Under the pieces are notes generated by a model that made no database searches, was not told the origin of the DNA, and was given only the letters and a program-made list of their open reading frames with translations. A stretch of DNA of 11,612 nt from Kiritimatiellia bacterium (lineage in GTDB: Bacteria > Verrucomicrobiota > Kiritimatiellia > SLAD01), in the NCBI GenBank assembly GCA_007125875.1, contig SLCI01000115.1:1-11612 (forward strand), written 5' to 3'. Positions 7,597 through 11,612 of this stretch are shown one piece after another (position 1 is the stretch's first letter; every line of letters starts with the position of its first letter). Both the position numbers and the translations under genes were made by a program.

Positions 7597-8888
7597 GCAG
7601 TCGGGTCTTATTCAAGGGAGGACGCATCGCGTCGGCAGAGCAATCATCGCTGGCAGAGTTGGATGTGTTGGTTAATGCCGAGGGACGGATCGAAGCCTTG
7701 CAGTCAGCGATTACGCCTGCGGACGACATGGAGGTGATCGACTGCCAGGACAAGGTGTTGTTGCCCGGCCTATTTGATATGCATGTGCATCTGCGTGAGC
7801 CCGGTCGCGAGGACGAAGAGACCATCGAGAGTGGGGCGCGCGCGGCGATTCAGGGTGGCTTCACCGGCATTGTCGCGATGCCCAACACGACGCCGCCAAT
7901 CGATTCCGGTGGAATGGTGCGTTTTGTGCACACGCTGGCGCGGGAGCAGTCGCCGATCCCGATTTTCACGGCTGGCTGCATCACGCAGGGACGTGCCGGC
8001 AAGCAGTTGGCGGAGATTGCCGATATGCATCAACAAGGCGCGGTCATGATCACGGATGACGGTGATCCGGTGGCAGATCCCTATCTGTTTAGGCGAGCGC
8101 TGGAGTATGCTCGGCACTTTGACCTCGTGGTAGCCTGTCATTGTGAGGTGCCTGAGTTGAGTCGCGGCGGCGCGATGAATGAGGGGGCACGCTCTTATCA
8201 GCTCGGGATTCCGGGAATTCCGGCGTGCAGCGAGGAGATCAGCATTGCGCGGGATTTGCGGTTAGCGCTGGATACCGGGACACGTATTCATATCCAGCAT
8301 GTCTCGACGGCGCGCGGCATGGAACTTGTTCGTCGCTTTAAGGAAGACGGGGCGCAGGTGACGTGCGAAGTTACGCCGCATCACTTGCTTTTCTCGGAGG
8401 AGGATATCCGGGATTACGATACCCATTTGAAAATGAATCCGCCTTTGCGCACGCCACAAGATGCCGAGGCGTTGCTGGAGGGGTTGAAGTCCGGTTTGAT
8501 TGATGCGTTGGCAACGGATCACGCGCCGCATACCGAGTTTGAGAAGAACCTCGATTTTGCCCATGCCCCCTTCGGCATCACCGGATTGGAGACGGCGCTG
8601 GTTTCGCTCTACGATCGTTTGATCAAGCCGGGTCAGCTGGGCTGGGACTTAATCGTGCAACGTTTTGCCGATACGCCGCGCCGACTTGTCGGTCAGGAGC
8701 GGGTCAGCATCGCGGAGGGGGCGCAGGCCAACTTGGTCGTCTTCGATCCGGAGGGACAGACCCACTTTAGTCGCGAGGGGATGCAGTCGAAGAGCATGAA
8801 CACGCCTTGGCTCGATCAGGCCCTGTCCGGTGCCGTGGTCGGCGTGGTGCTGGGGCCAAATCGTTTGATGGATCGGATAACCGCATGA
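7593..8888 (+). CDS. pyrC: Dihydroorotase, class I
   Basis: 431 aa zinc amidohydrolase that cyclises carbamoyl-aspartate to dihydroorotate. The metal site is complete: His64 and His66 in FDMHVHLREPG, an Asp in ITDDGDPV (153-160; Asp155 or Asp156 by family alignment), His183 in CHCEV, His236 in IQHVST, and Asp309 in ATDHAPH. MPNTTPP (96-102), EVTPHHL (259-265), KMNPPLR (280-286) and HAPFGITGLETAL (324-336) are further class I marks. Because the ligands are intact this should be an active enzyme, not the inactive PyrC' partner of some PyrB proteins. The start is ATG 7593, in ATGA with the pyrB stop and behind a very good Shine-Dalgarno; a frame from 7542 is read within pyrB. After its stop comes the only break in the operon's chain of overlaps between confident genes. 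Confidence 0.96.
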   Translation: MSSRVLFKGGRIASAEQSSLAELDVLVNAEGRIEALQSAITPADDMEVIDCQDKVLLPGLFDMHVHLREPGREDEETIESGARAAIQGGFTGIVAMPNTTPPIDSGGMVRFVHTLAREQSPIPIFTAGCITQGRAGKQLAEIADMHQQGAVMITDDGDPVADPYLFRRALEYARHFDLVVACHCEVPELSRGGAMNEGARSYQLGIPGIPACSEEISIARDLRLALDTGTRIHIQHVSTARGMELVRRFKEDGAQVTCEVTPHHLLFSEEDIRDYDTHLKMNPPLRTPQDAEALLEGLKSGLIDALATDHAPHTEFEKNLDFAHAPFGITGLETALVSLYDRLIKPGQLGWDLIVQRFADTPRRLVGQERVSIAEGAQANLVVFDPEGQTHFSREGMQSKSMNTPWLDQALSGAVVGVVLGPNRLMDRITA

Positions 8889-9046
8889 TGCCAGTTGCTG
8901 ATTCTTTTCGTTGTATTCTCCGGGCAACACGGAGGTTGCCCCTCCAGTGTGCAATAAAAACAGCTGGGTCCTGCAGAGCATTCGGGAGGGACGCGCTCCG
9001 TCGCGTCCAGCGAGAATGGACTGAAGCATATTGGAAACTGGTATGA
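8885..9046 (+). CDS. Possible 53-aa ORF bridging pyrC and pyrF
   Basis: An ATG-started frame overlaps the pyrC stop as ATGA (8885-8888) and ends with a TGA that overlaps the pyrF start as ATGA (9043-9046). It therefore fills the only gap in the operon exactly. The product begins MMPVADSFRC and ends TEAYWKLV. It is basic, Arg-rich, with four Cys, no recognisable domain, signal peptide or membrane segment. Its middle is encoded by two palindromic repeats, so the peptide need not be selected. No good Shine-Dalgarno precedes it, although translation could be taken over from pyrC. It may work as a relay that keeps ribosomes moving to pyrF, or be a chance frame. GC-rich sequence stays open for about 53 codons fairly often, so confidence is low. 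Confidence 0.3.
   Translation: MMPVADSFRCILRATRRLPLQCAIKTAGSCRAFGRDALRRVQREWTEAYWKLV
8922..8945 (-). repeat. REP-like palindrome, GGAG/CTCCGT family, copy 1 (inverted)
   Basis: Read on the - strand: GGAG, a 7-bp stem (GGGCAAC/GTTGCCC) and the 6-nt loop CTCCGT. It has the same head and loop as the copy at 8985-9008, but four of the seven stem pairs differ, each with its partner changed too. Heads of the two copies face each other across 39 bp. Confidence 0.75.
8985..9008 (+). repeat. REP-like palindrome, GGAG/CTCCGT family, copy 2
   Basis: GGAG, a 7-bp stem (GGACGCG/CGCGTCC) and loop CTCCGT. It is the inverted partner of the copy at 8922-8945. On the transcript, the two 6-nt loops (ACGGAG and CTCCGU) are perfectly complementary. 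I recall very similar palindromes scattered through some Verrucomicrobiota/Kiritimatiellota genomes, but cannot confirm that here. Confidence 0.75.
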
Positions 9047-9810
9047 CCTATCGCGAGCGATTGACGAATGTGATTAAGGCGCAGGGCTCGCACTTGTGCG
9101 TGGGCCTCGACCCTGTGCCGGACCGGATCCCCGGAGATGTGGGGCAATTCCTGCAGCAGGTGATAGAACAAACGGCCGAATATGCCGCCGCATTCAAAGC
9201 GAACACCGCCTACTTTGAGGTGATGGGTTCCCGCGGCTATAGCGTGCTCGAGCAGCTCCGTGATTGGATCCCGGCCGAGATCCCTTTAATCATCGATTCG
9301 AAGCGATCCGATGTGCCGCATACCCAGCAAATGTATGCCGACGCCTTTTATAAGGAGCTGCGTGCGGATGCCGTCACGGTGAACCCGCTGATGGGCGCGG
9401 AAACGATTGCGCCCTTCGTTGCGGATTCCCGGTATGGCGCATATGTGCTGGGGTTGACGTCCAATGCGGGCGCGGCTGATTTTCTTGCTCAGCCGTTAGC
9501 GAGACAACCGCTTTGGCGTCAGTTTGCCGGCCTGTGTGAACGGAAGGATTTGGGGCCGGGTACGCTGGGCTTGGTGATGGGGTTGACGCAGCAGGCGAAT
9601 GAAGCCTTTGAGGGTGTGCCGGATGTGCCGCTCTTGATCCCGGGCTTGGGGGCGCAGGGCGGCACAGCGGAAGCGTTGCGCGGGTTGGCGGAACGCTCGG
9701 CCCCGTGGATTGTAAATGTCTCGCGCGGCATCCTATACGCCGATGAGTCGGCCGCCGCGGTCGCTCAACGGTATCGTGACGAAATTAATGCAGCCGTTGG
9801 TGTACCATGA
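9043..9810 (+). CDS. pyrF: Orotidine 5'-phosphate decarboxylase, type 2 subfamily
   Basis: 255 aa TIM-barrel enzyme that decarboxylates OMP to UMP, the last step to the first pyrimidine nucleotide. The N-terminus TYRERLTNVI then LCVGLDPVPDRIP (18-30) and AAFKANTAYFEVMG (49-62) are of the type 2 form. The catalytic D-x-K-x-x-D array is present as IIDSKRSDVPHT (83-94: Asp85, Lys87, Asp90). AVTVNPLMG (110-118), LGLTSNAGA (136-144), LLIPGLGAQGG (197-207) and IVNVSRGILYA (223-233) complete the active site and phosphate pocket. The catalytic segment reads SKRSDVPHT, where type 2 enzymes usually have AKRGDIGNT or similar; the essential residues are kept. ATG 9043 is preferred to an in-frame TTG at 9031. 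Only a weak GGAA precedes it. It overlaps pyrE by ATGA. Confidence 0.95.
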   Translation: MTYRERLTNVIKAQGSHLCVGLDPVPDRIPGDVGQFLQQVIEQTAEYAAAFKANTAYFEVMGSRGYSVLEQLRDWIPAEIPLIIDSKRSDVPHTQQMYADAFYKELRADAVTVNPLMGAETIAPFVADSRYGAYVLGLTSNAGAADFLAQPLARQPLWRQFAGLCERKDLGPGTLGLVMGLTQQANEAFEGVPDVPLLIPGLGAQGGTAEALRGLAERSAPWIVNVSRGILYADESAAAVAQRYRDEINAAVGVP

Positions 9811-10355
9811 ACAAAGAGCAACAGGACGATCCTGCGTTGGCAGCGGACATCTATGGCCGATGCTACATAACCGGCAATTTCACTTTGCGATCAGGACGGC
9901 AAAGTCATGAGTACTTTGACAAGTATCAGTTCGCGGCCGATCCGGCTTTGCTGCGGCGGGTGGCAATTCAAATGGCGCGCCTGCTCCCGTCCGATATCGA
10001 AGTGCTGGCTGGGCTTGAATTGGGCGGCATTCCGCTGGCGGTCATGTTGGGGCAGGTAACCGGACTGCCCTGCGCCTTCGTTCGCAAAGAAGCGAAGATC
10101 TATGGCACGTGCCGTTTAGCGGAGGGCAAGGCACTGGGGGGGCGTCGCGTGGCGATTATCGAAGATGTGGTGACATCAGGCGGGCAAGTGTTGGAGTCGA
10201 CGCAAGCCTGTCGCGACTGGGGGGCTCGAATCGAAACCGTACTTTGCGTTGTTGATCGTGAGAGTGGTGGCTCGGAGGCGCTGCAGAGCGAGGGCTTGGA
10301 GTTGAAGCCGCTCTACACCCTGACTGCGCTCAAGGCTGCGGCAAGCGAGGCCTGA
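9807..10355 (+). CDS. pyrE: Orotate phosphoribosyltransferase
   Basis: 182 aa. Joins orotate and PRPP to OMP, the substrate of PyrF encoded just before. Visible features are YITGNFTLRSGRQSHEYFDKY (20-40 overall, the orotate-binding N-terminus), AGLELGGIPLAVMLG (68-82) and FVRKEAKIYGT (91-101, the flexible catalytic loop with Lys94 and Lys97). The PRPP loop is VAIIEDVVTSGGQVLES (115-131). It is shorter than the E. coli enzyme (213 aa) but within the range of compact PyrE proteins, and has no missing motif. The start ATG 9807 overlaps the pyrF stop (ATGA) and has no strong Shine-Dalgarno, so translation is probably coupled. It is the last gene of the + strand cluster. A candidate terminator made of palindromic repeats follows within 120 nt. 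Confidence 0.95.
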   Translation: MNKEQQDDPALAADIYGRCYITGNFTLRSGRQSHEYFDKYQFAADPALLRRVAIQMARLLPSDIEVLAGLELGGIPLAVMLGQVTGLPCAFVRKEAKIYGTCRLAEGKALGGRRVAIIEDVVTSGGQVLESTQACRDWGARIETVLCVVDRESGGSEALQSEGLELKPLYTLTALKAAASEA

Positions 10356-10359
10356 TAAT

Positions 10360-10384
10360 CCACGTCCTAACGGATGCGGCTACA
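10360..10384 (-). repeat. REP-like palindrome, TGTAGCCG family, copy 1
   Basis: 25 bp. Read on the - strand it is TGTAGCCG, stem arm, loop GTTA, stem arm, TGG. It differs from the copy at 10448-10472 by one base. That change gives a G-U pair in the + strand transcript, so the stem is kept there. It starts 5 bp after the pyrE stop. Confidence 0.75.
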
Positions 10385-10397
10385 AACCGTCCCCCCC

Positions 10398-10422
10398 TGT
10401 AGCCGCCGTCGTTCGACGGTGG
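10398..10422 (+). repeat. REP-like palindrome, TGTAGCCG family, copy 2 (opposite orientation)
   Basis: 25 bp on the + strand: TGTAGCCG, stem CCGTC/GACGG with loop GTTC, then TGG. Head and tail equal those of its neighbours. The 5-bp stem differs from theirs at three consecutive pairs, all compensated. Its head faces that of copy 1 across 13 bp that include a run of seven C. Confidence 0.75.
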
Positions 10423-10447
10423 ACGATATCGCCGATCGAGTCGGAAA

Positions 10448-10472
10448 CCACGTCCTAACGGACGCGGCTACA
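10448..10472 (-). repeat. REP-like palindrome, TGTAGCCG family, copy 3
   Basis: 25 bp. Read on the - strand: TGTAGCCG, stem CGTCC/GGACG with loop GTTA, then TGG. It is the same orientation as copy 1 and opposite to copy 2. Its + strand 3' end runs directly into a T-rich tract (10473-10481). Confidence 0.75.
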
Positions 10473-10489
10473 TTTTTATTTGAACCGCT

Positions 10490-11612
10490 CTAGCGGGGTT
10501 CAGCGAGGAAAATGTAGGAAGCTTCCTCGTCGTCCGCTTGCCAGACGATGCGGCCACCAGCGGTGCGAGGACGCCGATCATCGTAGTCGTTGTCGGTTAG
10601 GCGTATGGGGTCAGGTCCACCGGTCCAGGCAAAGATCTCGGCATCATAGTTGTCGACATACCCCATCCAGGTGATCACTCCTTCGCCAATATCCGGCTGC
10701 ATATTGTCATAGCGTGTATTCGTCAATTGATGCACTTCTTCGCCGTCAAAGTGATAGATCTGAAAAAAACTACCGTCGAAGCTTTCCCATACCGCTTCGC
10801 CATTCCAGGTGCGGATGTTGCGGTCGTCGTCCGGGTTGTTCGTCAGTCGCGTAATTTCACCGTCGCGCCACATGAAGATATCGGATCCAGCGTCAGGCAT
10901 CCCCTCCCAGAAGACCACGCCATTCGAAATGCGAGGGGCCGTGCTATTGTGAGGGGTGTCGGTTAGTTGCTTGATCTCACCCGCTTCGTGATCGTACATG
11001 AAGATCTGGTTGTATTGCCCGTCCCAGCCATACCACACGACTTGGTTTCCGCTGATCTGCGGCCCCATATCGTAATAGAAGTTGGTCGTCAGTTGAATGT
11101 AAGTTCCATCGGCCCACGCCATAATTTCCCAGCCGAACGGCCAGCCACGCCCCACCTGCCAAACGACCAGATCTCCATCCACTACGGGACCTTGGTCATC
11201 AAGGTTATTAACCGTTAATCGAGTAACTTGATCCCCGTCCCAGAGCATGATCTCTGCGTCGCCTGTGCCGCGACGAGGACTGGTTCGCCCTCTTGCAGGT
11301 TGATCATCATCTGCATTATCAGCGTCCCTTACCGGTATCAGGAGTTGTTCTTCCGGGATTTCCCCTGATTCAGGTGCTACCCGCCAGCGTCCATCCAGAA
11401 TCTGGTCGTCGTCTTCGAAAATCGGATCTGCCAAATCTTGTGTCCGCCCTTCTCCCCGTTCATGTAAGTACGAGACCCAAGATATCCGGTTACCATTAAT
11501 ATGGAGACTACTGTTGCCCCAAGTCGGGATGTGTTGTGTGAGGATTTTCTTCTCAGCATTTTGGTGCGCAAAGACGTGCGATCTCTGACCCGTCCCCTGC
11601 AGGCGCATGCCG
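10490..11612 (-). CDS. TolB/PD40-like beta-propeller repeat protein (5' truncated)
   Basis: The frame stays open to the window edge; at least 372 C-terminal residues are visible. Numbering is from a Met at 11608, which is probably internal because no signal peptide follows it. Six repeats of 40-42 residues are anchored by LT(V/T/D/N)(N/T) at 131, 173, 215, 255, 295 and 337. The pattern is roughly P-x-I-x-G-x-x-VVW, then EIFxWxxG, then xQLTxNxxDD. The last unit (about 346-372) is an incomplete blade ending IFLAEPR, so closure would need N-terminal strands. An acidic, low-hydrophobicity insert (about 48-117) interrupts the first visible blade. Such propellers are often exported and bind proteins or sugars, but no enzyme motif is seen and I assign no function. 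It converges on pyrE. Sampled lines near its 5' end look less GC-rich than the purine genes. Confidence 0.75.
   Translation of the reverse strand, partial: GMRLQGTGQRSHVFAHQNAEKKILTQHIPTWGNSSLHINGNRISWVSYLHERGEGRTQDLADPIFEDDDQILDGRWRVAPESGEIPEEQLLIPVRDADNADDDQPARGRTSPRRGTGDAEIMLWDGDQVTRLTVNNLDDQGPVVDGDLVVWQVGRGWPFGWEIMAWADGTYIQLTTNFYYDMGPQISGNQVVWYGWDGQYNQIFMYDHEAGEIKQLTDTPHNSTAPRISNGVVFWEGMPDAGSDIFMWRDGEITRLTNNPDDDRNIRTWNGEAVWESFDGSFFQIYHFDGEEVHQLTNTRYDNMQPDIGEGVITWMGYVDNYDAEIFAWTGGPDPIRLTDNDYDDRRPRTAGGRIVWQADDEEASYIFLAEPR

Larger units (their letters stand above)
10398..10481 (+). terminator. Candidate intrinsic terminator of the pur-pyr operon
   Basis: Positions 10398-10410 can pair with 10461-10472: 12 bp with one bulged C, formed by the heads of repeat copies 2 and 3. 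The stem is followed at once by TTTTTATTT (10473-10481). The loop is long (about 50 nt) but folds locally through the two small palindromes. A competing 9-bp pairing exists between 10376-10384 and 10398-10406. The position between convergent genes fits a terminator. The long loop and the competing fold make this tentative. Confidence 0.45.

Noticed and set aside
8889..8965. Possible internal promoter before pyrF (TTGCTG at 8895, TTGTAT at 8911, AATAAA-like stretch near 8953)
   Set aside because: No pair of boxes has acceptable 16-18 nt spacing. The A-rich stretch lies in the spacer between two palindromes.
10360..10472. CRISPR array
   Set aside because: Repeats are only 25 bp, alternate in orientation, have unequal spacers (13 and 25 bp) and no cas genes; they are palindromic interspersed repeats.
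10482..10503. Hairpin GAACCGC...GCGGGGTTC at the end of the propeller gene as its terminator
   Set aside because: The pairing needs a two-base bulge. On the - strand it is followed by AAATAAAAA rather than a T-run, and it overlaps the stop codon.
1..11612. tRNA, rRNA, insertion sequence, phage or toxin-antitoxin genes
   Set aside because: Non-coding space totals under 300 nt and none of these signatures was seen on either strand.

Overview
The window is a stretch of bacterial chromosome. It carries eleven densely packed nucleotide-biosynthesis genes on the + strand, followed by one convergent gene on the - strand. The host is probably a GC-rich Gram-negative-type bacterium of the Planctomycetes-Verrucomicrobia-Chlamydiae (PVC) sphere, perhaps Verrucomicrobiota/Kiritimatiellota. 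The grounds are the PurL variant (EVQG...KPL.GPG.DGP.DAAVLR and ISGKDSFYN) and the style of the dispersed palindromic repeats. This placement comes from memory of families and is only moderately supported.

Layout. Positions 1-6084 hold de novo purine genes: purL (3' part), purQ, purF, purM, purN and purD. Positions 6074-10355 hold pyrimidine genes: pyrR, pyrB, pyrC, pyrF and pyrE. Neighbouring genes overlap at every junction: 31 nt purL/purQ, 4 nt purQ/purF, 23 nt purF/purM, 4 nt purM/purN, 1 or 4 nt purN/purD, 11 nt purD/pyrR, and 4 nt at pyrR/pyrB, pyrB/pyrC and pyrF/pyrE. The one exception is pyrC-pyrF, which are 154 nt apart. That gap is spanned by a 53-codon ORF that overlaps both neighbours by ATGA. 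The whole run therefore looks like one polycistronic unit with coupled translation. Its promoter and the missing steps (purS, purC, purE/K, purB, purH, carAB, pyrD) must lie elsewhere.

The genes work together as follows. PurF commits PRPP to purines. PurD, PurN, PurL/PurQ and PurM carry the intermediate to AIR. PyrB and PyrC make dihydroorotate. PyrE (again using PRPP) and PyrF turn orotate into UMP. PyrR would sense the UMP/PRPP balance, although no PyrR leader is visible in the window.

The least ordinary content is non-coding. There are two families of short REP-like palindromes. One has two copies, in inverted orientation, inside the pyrC-pyrF gap. The other has three copies of alternating orientation after pyrE. 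In both families the head motif and loop are fixed, while the stem sequence changes on both arms so that pairing is kept. The copies after pyrE also appear to build the operon's intrinsic terminator.

Positions 10490-11612 (- strand) encode the C-terminal part of a TolB/PD40-like beta-propeller protein whose start lies outside the window.
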